The notes: a model not told the origin generated them from the letters alone. Positions 21,781-48,991 are shown, counted from the stretch's first letter. The stretch is 64,000 bases of DNA from Leptospira weilii serovar Ranarum str. ICFT (GCF_000332415.1 NZ_AOHC02000021.1:62001-126000); one strand, 5' to 3'. Numbers and translations are program-made.

Positions 21781-21999
21781 ATGATCTCTCCAGCCTACGA
21801 CAAACGTATCACTGCCAATCTTCCCGAAAATCTGTTAAAAGACGCCAGGCTCGTTACGGGAAAAGGAATTACGGAAACGATCGTAATGGGTCTTGAGTTG
21901 CTCAAAAGAAGCAGAGCGTACGACAAAGCTCAAAAACTCAAAGGAAAAATCAAAATCCAAATCGATCTGGATACGAGCCGTGAGCGCACTCGTCGTTGA
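21781..21999 (+). CDS. vapB: VapB-type antitoxin
   Basis: 72 residues from ATG 21781; an ATG at 21769 would add four residues. The N-terminal KRITANLPENLLKDARLVTGKGITETIVMGLELL is a ribbon-helix-helix DNA-binding unit as in VapB antitoxins, and the basic C-terminus would bind the toxin. It should neutralise VapC and repress its own promoter. The end overlaps vapC by 20 nt. Confidence 0.8.
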   Translation: MISPAYDKRITANLPENLLKDARLVTGKGITETIVMGLELLKRSRAYDKAQKLKGKIKIQIDLDTSRERTRR

Positions 22000-22360
22000 T
22001 ACTTCCAGTTTTATCAGTTACTTCAAAGTTGGAAATGAAACCATAGACGACGCCCTCAAAGAGGGAAGAGCCTATCTTTCTCCGATCGTTGCCGCGGAAC
22101 TTCTGAGCGGAATCCGTTCCAAATCGGAGCAATCTCTGATGAAGGATTTTCTAGAAGATTTACCTCTCTGCGGAAATGAAATCGAATCCTGGTTTAAGAC
22201 GGGACTTTTACGATCTAAACTTTATTCCAAAGGTTTGTCCGTTTCCATCGCGGACGCGCATATCTGCCAATGTGCGTTGGAACTGCGCGGACATCTGATC
22301 ACGGAAGATAAGATTTTTCTAAAGATCGCAAAGATAACCGAACTCAAATTGATCCGTTAA
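21980..22360 (+). CDS. vapC: VapC-type PIN-domain ribonuclease toxin
   Basis: 126 residues from GTG 21980, chosen because it puts the conserved VVDTSSF strand at the N-terminus (Asp7). Other acidic residues of the PIN site are Glu in AAELLSGI and Asp in SIADAHI. PIN-domain toxins cut tRNA or rRNA. All catalytic acids are present, so it looks active. Lies in reverse orientation to its neighbours, typical for a mobile toxin-antitoxin pair. Confidence 0.85.
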   Translation: MSALVVDTSSFISYFKVGNETIDDALKEGRAYLSPIVAAELLSGIRSKSEQSLMKDFLEDLPLCGNEIESWFKTGLLRSKLYSKGLSVSIADAHICQCALELRGHLITEDKIFLKIAKITELKLIR

Positions 22361-22412
22361 CGATTTTTTTCCGCGCCAAAATGCGAACTGTCGTTCCGTC
22401 CATCCCTTACCA

Positions 22413-23681
<1,269 letters not shown>

Positions 23682-23708
23682 GTGTGAAAATGTTCCCCCA
23701 CTTTCGGA

Positions 23709-24982
<1,274 letters not shown>

Positions 24983-25178
24983 ATAAGACAACTCGTGCAG
25001 AATTATAACCCGCTTCAAACATTAATTTCAAGGAAAATCCGTTTCTTTAAAACCGACGAAAGCGCCCGGTTCGATTTATATGTTATCTGAATCTTTCTGT
25101 TTTTTTGTTATCGACTTTCATTCGTTTTTTCGAATCTCTTTCGGAGCTCTCAAGTAATTGCAAACGGTTACTTTGGAG

Positions 25179-25550
25179 TTAATCGCCGAAATATTCTTCC
25201 ATCTTTGAACCGAGAATCGCGTCCGTGTTCGCCAAACGATCCGCCAGGATTCGAACCATCTTGGCGGAAAAATCAGGATTTTTAATTAGAAATTTTTCAA
25301 GCTGTTGTTTGCTTTCAATCACGGCGAGTTGACAATCCAAAATCGCTTTGGCCGTCGCGGTTCTAGGCGTCGCGCGGAACAAGGCCATCTCTCCGAAAAA
25401 ATCCCCTTTTTTCATCACGGCAAGACGTTGAACGATATGTTTTCGCGTAAAAAAAACTTCGACGGAACCGGAAAGAATCACATACATCGCGTTATTCGAT
25501 TCTCCTTCTTTAAAAACGACTCCGCCGGCTGGGATCTCCAACTTGTTCAT
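25179..25550 (-). CDS. Cyclic nucleotide-binding domain protein
   Basis: 123 residues, a single cNMP-binding (CAP_ED) domain with no DNA-binding HTH attached. The phosphate-binding cassette FFGEMALFRATPRTATAKA (about 51-69) keeps Glu, Arg and Thr, so cAMP or cGMP binding is plausible. Stand-alone domains of this type act as small sensors or regulatory subunits. It stands alone, 85 bp from a divergent acyltransferase gene. Confidence 0.82.
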   Translation of the reverse strand: MNKLEIPAGGVVFKEGESNNAMYVILSGSVEVFFTRKHIVQRLAVMKKGDFFGEMALFRATPRTATAKAILDCQLAVIESKQQLEKFLIKNPDFSAKMVRILADRLANTDAILGSKMEEYFGD

Positions 25551-25635
25551 TCTTTAAACCGACCTAAAAGATTTACTTCTTAATCCATAAATCACATACT
25601 GACTTAATTACACTTTCAAAAAAGCATATTCTTTT

Positions 25636-26790
25636 ATGATTTCAAATCTTTCCTTATTTATGGATGTGTTCGGACTATGTATACTGATCCTAACGTGTAT
25701 TCTTTCCGACGCCCCTTCTCAAATTCTATTGTCTTCTCCGAAAAAAGAAGCCTCAAGTAACAGAAGTCAATCCGTGGATTTCGTTCGCGGGCTCGCCATC
25801 GTCGGAATCGTTTTCATTCATGTGAATTCGTATTATCAATATTTCGGTCCCGACGAAAACGCTTCCGCGTTGACTCTGGCTCTTTCAAACTTAGCCCGAT
25901 TTGGAGTTCCTGCTTTTATACTTTCTTCCGGAATTTTTTTAAAGTTCACAAACTGGAAAGATTATTGGAAACCGAAGATCCTTTCTCTTTTGATTCCTTA
26001 TTTTATCGTAAGTTTTTTTGCCGCTTACGTAAAACTGCAAACTCTTCCCAACTGGAGCGAGTATTTAGGCGGGATTCTACTCGGAACCTGGTGTGCGCCT
26101 TATTACTTCGTTCCTCTTTTAGTTTCCTTTTATCTAATATTCCCTTTTTTGAAACTGATTCTACCGGAGTCGCCGAAGTCGGTTTTCATTTTAGTTGCGA
26201 CGACCCTTTTGGTGAATTTAATATCGAATCACTTATTTCGTTATTTTGAAATTCCCTTCTTAAAATCCGTCGAACCCATTCTGCCGACCGGATTTATTTT
26301 CTTTTTCACCTTTGGATTGTTGGCCGGAAAATGGTTTAAAGAACCGAAGGCTTTTTTACGACTTTCCGAAAAAACAAATTCCTCTCAACTCCCCTACTCA
26401 TTCAGGAAAATTCTTTTCTACGGGATTTTGTTTTACTTAGTCGTAGTGGGGATCGTGGGTTATCTCTGGAAATTCGATTCGTCCAACCATCTGATCTTTT
26501 ATCCGCTTGTTATGTTTCTTTTTCTTTTTCTTTGGGCGGAGAATTCTCAGGAGCAAAAGAGACATAAAAAATTCATCTCGGTTTTCGCTTTTATCGGAAA
26601 AAACAGCATGGGAATTTTTTTACTCCATCCGATCCTCATCCACCTAATGCACGCTTGGAATCCTTTTCATTGGGGTATTACTTGGGTTTTGATTTGGATC
26701 GTCGGATTTGCGAACGTCGTCGTTCCCCTTTTTGTCTGGTTGTTTACGATCAAAACGGCGAGTTTTATCTTTCGACGCGGCGACTCCTGA
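25636..26790 (+). CDS. Acyltransferase family 3 (OafA-like) membrane protein
   Basis: 384 residues, about ten membrane helices. The family start SVDFVRGLAIVGIVFIHVNSYY contains the conserved Arg and the catalytic His. FGVPAFILSSGIFL and a late GKNSMGIFLLHPILIH block are characteristic. It transfers an acetyl or other acyl group across the membrane to surface sugars. Divergent from the cNMP-binding gene. It lacks a fused SGNH domain, so a separate DUF1574/DltD-like protein may assist. Confidence 0.87.
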   Translation: MISNLSLFMDVFGLCILILTCILSDAPSQILLSSPKKEASSNRSQSVDFVRGLAIVGIVFIHVNSYYQYFGPDENASALTLALSNLARFGVPAFILSSGIFLKFTNWKDYWKPKILSLLIPYFIVSFFAAYVKLQTLPNWSEYLGGILLGTWCAPYYFVPLLVSFYLIFPFLKLILPESPKSVFILVATTLLVNLISNHLFRYFEIPFLKSVEPILPTGFIFFFTFGLLAGKWFKEPKAFLRLSEKTNSSQLPYSFRKILFYGILFYLVVVGIVGYLWKFDSSNHLIFYPLVMFLFLFLWAENSQEQKRHKKFISVFAFIGKNSMGIFLLHPILIHLMHAWNPFHWGITWVLIWIVGFANVVVPLFVWLFTIKTASFIFRRGDS

Positions 26791-27161
26791 GCAAAGCCAA
26801 AGAAATAAACGGGCGTTCCTGCGCTTCAAATGGATCGTACACCGAAATCAAAATATAAAAAGCGCAGGCCGGGCTTGTTCCGCGCTCCGGCGTTCGCCTT
26901 CGGTCGCCTCTAACGAGGCGACTGCTTCGCACGCTCCACATCCCTAACGCTGCGCCCCATAGGAAGCAGCGTTATGAGTTTCAACGCGCTGCGCCCTGAA
27001 ACGCGATCCATAGTGAACGTTTCACTGAGTTCAGAAAGTGTTCAATCGAAATAGGCGCCTCATTCTCTATGGATCATTCAGCGGGCGAGCAGCGGAGAGC
27101 CGCGAGTCGCTCACAACGTAGTTGTGAAATAAACGCGATCTATCGAACGACCCGAGAGACG
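26791..27161. repeat. Intergenic GC-rich palindromic repeat block
   Basis: The 371-bp gap has no convincing gene. It holds a perfect hairpin GTCGCCTC-TAAC-GAGGCGAC (26903-26922), several GCG-rich short inverted repeats, and a segment at about 26944-27000 whose reverse complement is similar to 56765-56822. Parts of it (CGATCCATAG / CTATGGATC) are also repeated in opposite orientation within the gap. I read it as one or two copies of a dispersed leptospiral intergenic element. Confidence 0.55.
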
Positions 27162-27764
27162 TCACATCCCGTTTGCAAATTCTTTTTTAAAGGTCACGCC
27201 GGAATCGCGGACGGCTTTCAACGCCTCCCCGTAACTCACGAGAATTTTGAGAGCGAAATCGATCCGACCGCGGATATAAGAATCTTCCTTACTTGCCGAT
27301 TCCGGACCGTTGAGAACTTGTTCCGCATCCCGAACGATGATATGTTCCGGAATATAACAGAGTTTCGTGTTTTTATAACTGCTCATCCTAAGTTCGGCGA
27401 TCGGATAAGCGCCCCCCCTGCTTGCGGAAACCGCGCCTATCAAAACCGGTTTGTGACCGAGCAAGGAAGAATTACAATAAAGAAGAAAATTCTTGAGTCC
27501 CGGAGAAGCCATCCCGGAATATTCCGGCGTAACAAAAATAAAAGCGTCGGCGTTTTTAAGTTCGGACTCGATCGGTTTCCAGATCCGATCCCAATCCTCT
27601 CCCCCATCCCAAAAAGAATCGTCCCATACCGGAAGTTTATGAACGCCTAAATCTAAAACCCATGTTTGATGACCGAACGATTCAAGACGGCTTGACATCC
27701 ACTTTGCGACCTTAGTCGACTGGGATATTTTTCGGTGCGAGCCGACTATAATAGCGAGTTTCAT
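27162..27764 (-). CDS. NADPH-dependent FMN reductase
   Basis: 200 residues, flavodoxin-like fold: IVGSHRKISQSTKVAKWM binds FMN phosphate, and FVTPEYSGMASPGLKNFLLY is the hallmark of this family. It would reduce FMN, quinones or chromate/azo compounds with NADPH. 19 bp downstream of parB on the same strand, so possibly read from the parAB transcript; no functional link is known. Confidence 0.86.
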   Translation of the reverse strand: MKLAIIVGSHRKISQSTKVAKWMSSRLESFGHQTWVLDLGVHKLPVWDDSFWDGGEDWDRIWKPIESELKNADAFIFVTPEYSGMASPGLKNFLLYCNSSLLGHKPVLIGAVSASRGGAYPIAELRMSSYKNTKLCYIPEHIIVRDAEQVLNGPESASKEDSYIRGRIDFALKILVSYGEALKAVRDSGVTFKKEFANGM

Positions 27765-27783
27765 ATTTTCTCCGTTTAAAAAA

Positions 27784-28491
27784 TCAACCTTTGATTCCGT
27801 ATTTCTTTTTCAGAGAGGAGAGTTCTCTCAAAAATTTATCCCTCTGATGCGAAACAAGTTTTCCCAATTGAATGACCACCTTTGTAGGGGCCGACTTTCG
27901 GGATGAAATCATTTCACCCCCCCTTCCTTCTTTTTGTTTCAAAAGGGCTTCCAGATTTTTTACGGAAGCGTCTTTTCCGGATCGGAGCAGGTCCTCCACC
28001 GACTTTTGATCCAGCCTTGCGATCGAACTCAACTGTTTTACGTATCTTTCGGTAAAACCCAAAACCTTGGAAACTTCTTCCGCCGTTTTTCTTTTTTCCT
28101 TTCTTAAAAACTGAATCGCACGGCCGACTTCCCAGGGATTCAGGCTTTTGCGTTTTTCGTTTTCGGCGAGCGCCATTTCAAAACATCTGTCTTCGGAGGC
28201 CGATGTTTCAATGGCGGCGATCCTATCCCACTTAAGAATTTTGGCGGCTTGGTATCTTCTTTCTCCCGCTACGATCTGATATTTTTTTCCGTGTTTTTTG
28301 ACCACGATCGGTTCGATCAGGCCCAGACGTTTCATCGATTCCGTAAGATCGGAAACCTCTTCTTTTCCGAAAACCCGAGGTTGGGTCGGATTCGGAACGA
28401 TGTCCGAAAGCTGAATTTCAGACTTCGAGGAATCTTTATCCCCGAACGCCGTAAGAAGATCCATACCTGCAAAGTCGGAACGTTTAGCCAT
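27784..28491 (-). CDS. parB: ParB-family partition protein (first copy)
   Basis: 235 residues. ParB N-terminal domain with IVPNPTQPR, VAGERRYQAAK (the CTP-binding GERR block) and AENEKRKSLNPWE, then an HTH (TAEEVSKVLGFTERYVKQLSSI). A basic C-terminus ends the protein. ParB binds parS and spreads as a CTP-dependent clamp. Overlaps parA by 8 bp. It is shorter than and clearly different from the ParB at 49 kb. Confidence 0.88.
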   Translation of the reverse strand: MAKRSDFAGMDLLTAFGDKDSSKSEIQLSDIVPNPTQPRVFGKEEVSDLTESMKRLGLIEPIVVKKHGKKYQIVAGERRYQAAKILKWDRIAAIETSASEDRCFEMALAENEKRKSLNPWEVGRAIQFLRKEKRKTAEEVSKVLGFTERYVKQLSSIARLDQKSVEDLLRSGKDASVKNLEALLKQKEGRGGEMISSRKSAPTKVVIQLGKLVSHQRDKFLRELSSLKKKYGIKG

Positions 28492-29401
28492 TTGAAATCC
28501 TCCTTTTCAATTCATCCGCCAAGGAAAAAAACATCTGCATGACCTTGTTGTCGTATTCCCCCAAAAGTTTTTTCTTAGCCTGAGCCTGAGGGATGGACTC
28601 TCTCCTATACACAACGGTATCGAAAACTTCGAAATATTTCCGGATAACGTCCGCAAGTCCGGCGAGCGCCCGAGTGTCTTCGTATTGATTGAGGACGGCG
28701 CCCAAAAGATTGAGGGACGGGTTTGCCTTTTTTTTTATTTTTAGAATTGTTGAATGTAGATCCTTCAGACCTTGAACGCTAAAAGCTCGAGTCTGTATCG
28801 GAACCAGAACGTGATCCGCCGCGATCAAAGCGTTTTCCAAAATCAAACCTAAGGACGGCGGACAGTCTATAATAATATATTTATAGCCGGAGCGAACCGG
28901 CTTAAGCGCGTCCTTTAAAAGTTCAAAATCGTCCCTTTCATACGGCGTCGTAAAGTTCGCGAGGTGAATGGAAGAAGGTAGCACGTCCAAATCCGGAGCA
29001 AGCCGCACAAGCAGATCCTTTACCGGGACGGGATCTTCGCCCCTGTAACCCAAGGAATGAAAAACCGATTTTTCCACGGAGCCGAAAAAAAGTTGAGTGA
29101 TGTTTGCCTGGGCATCCCAGTCCACAAGAAGCACCGGAGCCGACTTGGAAAGGGCTTCGGCCAAACAAACGGAAACCGTGGTTTTACCTTCTCCCCCTTT
29201 CTGATTGGAGACCGCTATAATCGTAGAGTCATAAATGCGTTCATTCGTTTTCTGAAAGTATTTTTCTATCACTTCACGTTCGAATTTCCCTTTTCCCGAA
29301 GTCGGAATTTTCCATTCCTTCACCTTGGATAAAAATTCATCCTCGGAGGAAATTTCGAACTCATCTAAAATCTGTCGGATCGTTAGATTTTTGGAACTCA
29401 T
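28484..29401 (-). CDS. parA: ParA-family partition ATPase (first copy)
   Basis: 305 residues. The deviant Walker A is NQKGGEGKTT (about 67-76), Walker A' VDWDAQAN, and Walker B YIIIDCPPSLG. An extra N-terminal 60-residue helical region (TIRQILDEFEISSEDEFLSKVKEW) may bind DNA for autoregulation, as in type Ia ParA. It works with the adjacent ParB to segregate a replicon. The presence of a second parAB 20 kb away in the same replicon is notable. Confidence 0.9.
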   Translation of the reverse strand: MSSKNLTIRQILDEFEISSEDEFLSKVKEWKIPTSGKGKFEREVIEKYFQKTNERIYDSTIIAVSNQKGGEGKTTVSVCLAEALSKSAPVLLVDWDAQANITQLFFGSVEKSVFHSLGYRGEDPVPVKDLLVRLAPDLDVLPSSIHLANFTTPYERDDFELLKDALKPVRSGYKYIIIDCPPSLGLILENALIAADHVLVPIQTRAFSVQGLKDLHSTILKIKKKANPSLNLLGAVLNQYEDTRALAGLADVIRKYFEVFDTVVYRRESIPQAQAKKKLLGEYDNKVMQMFFSLADELKRRISNG

Positions 29402-29539
29402 TCTCGGAACCAGGATCGTCCGAACGCACTCACCGTGTCAAATCAATACTATGTCCCATCTGTTCCGACACGCTAAAAACTGTATTGCGTGGGTAGGGTA
29501 GGGCGATTAATCTGTCTTCGTCCGTCCTCAGAATAATAC

Positions 29540-29560
29540 GGGGTGAAATGATTGCACCCC
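29540..29560. repeat. Inverted repeat upstream of the first parA and the porin-like gene
   Basis: GGGGTG-N9-CACCCC, with GGGGTGAAATGATT as its left 14 bases. The same 14 bases occur in reverse orientation inside parB at 27907-27920. It lies 139 bp before the parA start and 38 bp before the rightward gene, so an operator or ParB site is possible. Confidence 0.35.
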
Positions 29561-29597
29561 GAAACCGTGAACCCAATCCAAAAACAAAAGTAAACTT

Positions 29598-30704
29598 ATG
29601 AAAATAAAAAAACTCTCCGCAAAAAACTCAGCGATCCTCGGCATTTATCTTTTATCGATCGGTCCGATTTACACACAGGCGTCTCCTCCGGTCTTGGAAG
29701 AACCTCCTAAACCCGTTCAGGAAAAAGAAAAGCCGCCTACACAAGAAGAGACTTTTTTTCAAAAACTGATCAGACAATCCTCCTTTACGATACTTGCAGG
29801 ACGAAACGGTGGAGAGAATATTTTCGAAACCGGCACCAAATATCCGAATCTTTCTGGACTTCGCGGAGGCTCCAGGATCACGTACGCGAGAGACTTCAAC
29901 TACGGCGGACTGGGTTTCACACTTCGTTGGCAAAAATGGGAGGCAGACCTGAATTTAAAAACCACCGGACGTTACGTGAACGCGGGTGAGGGTAGGGACG
30001 AGGACTTTTTTCTAGGCGCTCCGACCGTCGAAAGAGGAACCAAAATTTCAACGAGAGAATTTTCTTTCTACGATACTCCTTACACGTTCATCGGATCCCG
30101 GAATTTTGCGGACGGAAAGGGTCGCCTATCTATGAAACAACAGAGGCAATCCCTCATCTTAAGAAGATATTTCGGAGACACGGACTCCGATTTTAGAAAG
30201 GAAGGGAAAGGTCTTTTTCTCACCGGGGGATTTCAATATACGTTTATGAAATACGTGCTCTATGACGTGCTCCAGTTCTTCGATTCCAATCCCGTTTTTC
30301 TGAACAGGATCGGTTCCGGACTCAGTCTTTCGTATTCGACTTACGAATTTCCGCTGGGCCTCGGTTATCGATACTCGAACGGGGAATGGTTTTTTGAAAC
30401 CTCGTTTTCCGGGATTTTTTGGACGGGACATTTCAGGGATTTTCACTATCAAAGGGCTCTCAATTTTATCGGAGACGTTTCGGGTTTCGGAATCGACTTC
30501 AACGCAAGCGCGGGACGAATTTTCGGAAATTATCTGGTGTTTATAAAACTCAACGAACACAGACTTTTCGGGGACGGTCATTTTGCAACCAAAGGAGGAT
30601 TGAATGAAAGCGATATTCTCTCTCAACATCTAGGCCATTATAAAAATTACATGAATCTAAAAGAATGGAACGTAGAGTTGTCTCTGACCGGATTTTTGTA
30701 TTAA
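29598..30704 (+). CDS. Predicted outer-membrane beta-barrel protein
   Basis: 368 residues. A signal peptide (about 1-30, ending TQA-S) is followed by a Pro/Glu-rich linker and then alternating amphipathic strands rich in Tyr, Phe, Gly and Arg (for example GLGYRYSNGEWFFETSFSGIFWTG), ending in a Tyr (LTGFLY) like many barrels that end in an aromatic residue. No named family recognised. Followed after 11 bp by hemH on the same strand, so the two may be cotranscribed; a role in heme or iron handling would be a guess. Confidence 0.6.
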   Translation: MKIKKLSAKNSAILGIYLLSIGPIYTQASPPVLEEPPKPVQEKEKPPTQEETFFQKLIRQSSFTILAGRNGGENIFETGTKYPNLSGLRGGSRITYARDFNYGGLGFTLRWQKWEADLNLKTTGRYVNAGEGRDEDFFLGAPTVERGTKISTREFSFYDTPYTFIGSRNFADGKGRLSMKQQRQSLILRRYFGDTDSDFRKEGKGLFLTGGFQYTFMKYVLYDVLQFFDSNPVFLNRIGSGLSLSYSTYEFPLGLGYRYSNGEWFFETSFSGIFWTGHFRDFHYQRALNFIGDVSGFGIDFNASAGRIFGNYLVFIKLNEHRLFGDGHFATKGGLNESDILSQHLGHYKNYMNLKEWNVELSLTGFLY

Positions 30705-30715
30705 AGGTAACACAT

Positions 30716-33094
<2,379 letters not shown>

Positions 33095-33109
33095 GGATTG
33101 ATTTTTATC

Positions 33110-34063
33110 TTAAAATTGATATCTGTAACCGAACATATACTTGGATTCGAAAGTCGCCGCCGAAGTGAAGCCTCCTTGTGCGGTTCCGGAATTCGCCATC
33201 GGGTTGTAATCGAAGATCAATCCCTTTGTCGTTCCGTCCGAAATTCCGACCTTGGAAGAAATTTGTCCGCCGAAAATAAACGCATCCGCCAAGTTGATCA
33301 GATAAATTCCGGCTAACACGCCCATGCTGGTTTGAAGATTCTTATAAGCCTTATCCATTGCCTCTCTTTTGTCTTGATAAGGGCTGAACTCCCGATTGTA
33401 GATATGAAGCGCGAGCGGATCGGAAATCACGGGAGGTAAAGTCGGATTTGCGATTCCCAGCGAACTGAGTGCGAGTGCGTCCTTGGAGTACGGATTTCCG
33501 TAGTTCTCATATTCTCTTTTAGCCACCATATACTTGCGATTATTCTCATATACCGCGTAACCCGCGACTAAAAAGAGAGTTGGGTAGATAATCGCGGCAA
33601 ACTTTCTGCCCTCCGCCCATTGTCCCCAACCCGGAAGCGCTGCGGATCTTGCAAACGCTCCGACACGGGAAACCTCCGGTTTTTTAGGAGGTGGAGTCGG
33701 AGGAGGAAGGGGTTTATTTTTTTCCGCCGCTTCTCTTTCTCTTCTGAGACGTTCTTCTTCCTCTTGTTTTTTCGTCAGTTCAAGATTTCTTTGTTTTGAA
33801 AGTTTTTCTTCTTCCAATCTTAGGATTTCCGCGTTTCGGATCCGCTCTTCCTCTTCTTCGCTCAGATCCTTATAAATGACTTTTAAAACTTCTCTTTTGG
33901 AGACGACCCGTTTGCCTTCCTTAGTTTGAATCGTAATCGTTTTTTGATTTTGAGTGACTACCTTACCGCGAAAACTTCCGCCCTCGTGTAAAAGAACGGT
34001 TTCCGCAGAAATCGAAAAAACGAAAACCATGAATACGGCGAAGATTAAAAAAAGTTTTTTCAT
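33110..34063 (-). CDS. Exported protein inside the hem cluster, DUF5683-like
   Basis: 317 residues from ATG 34063 (an upstream start at 34090 exists but the shorter form begins with the signal peptide MKKLFLIFAVFMVFVFSISA). A small beta domain (ETVLLHEGGSFRGKVV) is followed by a Glu/Arg/Lys coiled coil and a Pro stretch (PLPPPTPPPKKP), then a membrane-like domain with SAALPGWGQWAEGRK as in DUF5683 proteins. It lies between hemN and hemG on the same strand, but nothing in it points to porphyrin chemistry. Probably an envelope protein. Confidence 0.68.
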   Translation of the reverse strand: MKKLFLIFAVFMVFVFSISAETVLLHEGGSFRGKVVTQNQKTITIQTKEGKRVVSKREVLKVIYKDLSEEEEERIRNAEILRLEEEKLSKQRNLELTKKQEEEERLRREREAAEKNKPLPPPTPPPKKPEVSRVGAFARSAALPGWGQWAEGRKFAAIIYPTLFLVAGYAVYENNRKYMVAKREYENYGNPYSKDALALSSLGIANPTLPPVISDPLALHIYNREFSPYQDKREAMDKAYKNLQTSMGVLAGIYLINLADAFIFGGQISSKVGISDGTTKGLIFDYNPMANSGTAQGGFTSAATFESKYMFGYRYQF

Positions 34064-34184
34064 AGATGATTTCACAACGAACCTTCCCACGATAAGCGAC
34101 TACTAATCTACAAGAAATTTCGCATCTTACCTTTTTATATATGTTTTGGACGACTGTTTGACCGAAAACAAAGCCGTTTTCCTT

Positions 34185-42890
<8,706 letters not shown>

Positions 42891-42926
42891 TCGATAAAAG
42901 AACTATACCCGTTTTAAAGCTCTGAT

Positions 42927-42942
42927 TGTCAAAGAAGTGTCA
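42927..42942 (-). promoter_or_regulatory. Hem-box: candidate HemR-binding direct repeat
   Basis: On the minus strand the sequence is TGACA-N6-TGACA (N6 CTTCTT), which is the direct repeat I recall for HemR binding in Leptospira. It is 38 bp upstream of the hemA ATG and 56 bp from the divergent small membrane gene, so it could control both. HemR is encoded in the same operon. Confidence 0.75.
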
Positions 42943-42997
42943 TTCCCTTAAAAAAGTTTCCGTTGACTTTATTGAGACCGGTTTTCAATTTGGAAGT

Positions 42998-43207
42998 ATG
43001 CACTTGGATATACAAACACAGGATTGGATCGTATATACGATCGTGAGTCTAACGGCGGTTCGGCTTTTTTTTCCTTTGTTGTCCGTCATTCGAGAATTTA
43101 TCGGCAAACCTTCGGGTAACGACGACGACGATTTCGGTTGTTACAACGGTGCGTGCAAAAGTTGCGAACCGGTCGCCTCAAAAAAGAACACTCCGATTCT
43201 CCGCTAA
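42998..43207 (+). CDS. Small Cys-rich membrane protein, FeoB-associated type
   Basis: 69 residues from ATG 42998. One membrane helix (about 10-33) followed by an Asp-rich linker and a Cys cluster FGCYNGACKSC (Cys48, Cys53, Cys56), a layout like the FeoB-associated Cys-rich membrane proteins (CxxxxCxxC). Such proteins are linked to ferrous iron or metal transport, but no feoB is in the window. It is divergent from hemA across the hem-box. The family match is by layout only. Confidence 0.65.
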   Translation: MHLDIQTQDWIVYTIVSLTAVRLFFPLLSVIREFIGKPSGNDDDDFGCYNGACKSCEPVASKKNTPILR

Positions 43208-43430
43208 AACCGGAGCGACTTTCTCGTTGCTATGTCGTATAACGTGTCTCGCGGAAGTTTCTTCCCGTATCCAAAGCGTTGTTCGAAGTTGACGACCGGA
43301 GATTCCTAAAAAACGAATTGCAAGAATGGGTTTTCTTTTTTTGGCGAAATATAAAAATGATCTTACGCCGATAAACAAATCAACAAGGGTCTCTTGTTAG
43401 GACCGCTCGGTAAGACGAACTACAAAAACG

Positions 43431-44255
<825 letters not shown>

Positions 44256-44310
44256 TATCAGAAAATCATACTTTTTGCAAGTAACGAGCCTCGCCGAACA
44301 GGCTCAAAAC

Positions 44311-45192
<882 letters not shown>

Positions 45193-45202
45193 AAACTCCC
45201 GA

Positions 45203-47710
<2,508 letters not shown>

Positions 47711-47734
47711 TCAAGATTTGTCCTGTTCTCTTTT

Positions 47735-48708
<974 letters not shown>

Positions 48709-48714
48709 GTCTCA

Positions 48715-48769
48715 TCCAACAACATTCCCTCGGGAGAATCCGGCCCCTGGTTAGCCAGGGGATTTTTTT
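48715..48769 (+). ncRNA. Candidate counter-transcribed antisense RNA to the rep leader
   Basis: About 55 nt, antisense to the untranslated leader of rep mRNA. It contains a small hairpin (ATTCCC-TCGG-GAGAAT, 48724-48739, one mismatch) and ends in a strong terminator hairpin CCCCTGG-TTAG-CCAGGGG followed by ATTTTTTT. No rightward gene upstream needs this terminator, because rep and parB read leftwards. The arrangement matches copy-number-control antisense RNAs of plasmids. There is no transcript evidence here; the call rests on promoter, terminator and position. Confidence 0.5.
48744..48769 (+). terminator. Strong rightward terminator inside the rep leader
   Basis: Perfect 7-bp GC-rich stem CCCCTGG / CCAGGGG, tetraloop TTAG, then A and seven T. 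It works only for rightward transcription; on the rep strand the T run becomes an A run in front of the hairpin. Confidence 0.85.
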
Positions 48770-48821
48770 CGTCCGGATCAGATATATGCCTTCGGCCTCA
48801 ATCCTTTAGGATTTGGGCTCG

Positions 48822-48882
<61 letters not shown>

Positions 48883-48949
48883 TCCTATTGACCCCTTTCC
48901 CTTTGTTTTTGGTAATTTCTTTTGCTAAGTACATGTTTGTACTTTTTTG

Positions 48950-48979
48950 ATGTCGCTTAACAATTTTATTAAGCGACAT
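48950..48979. repeat. 11-bp inverted repeat downstream of parB
   Basis: ATGTCGCTTAA and its exact complement, separated by 8 bp (CAATTTTA), 12 bp after the parB stop. Neither side has a T run, so it is not a normal intrinsic terminator. It begins with TGTCG like the palindromes near parA, so it could be a protein-binding site. Confidence 0.5.
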
Positions 48980-48991
48980 TGCGTATGAAGA

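Noticed and set aside
26791..27161. A possible tRNA or rRNA in the GC-rich gap
   Set aside because: Hairpins are present but no cloverleaf, no conserved TTCGA-arm context and no rRNA-like sequence was found.
48744..48769. Reading the hairpin in the rep leader as the terminator of rep or parB
   Set aside because: Both genes read leftwards; on that strand the T run is an A run before the hairpin, so it can terminate only rightward transcripts.
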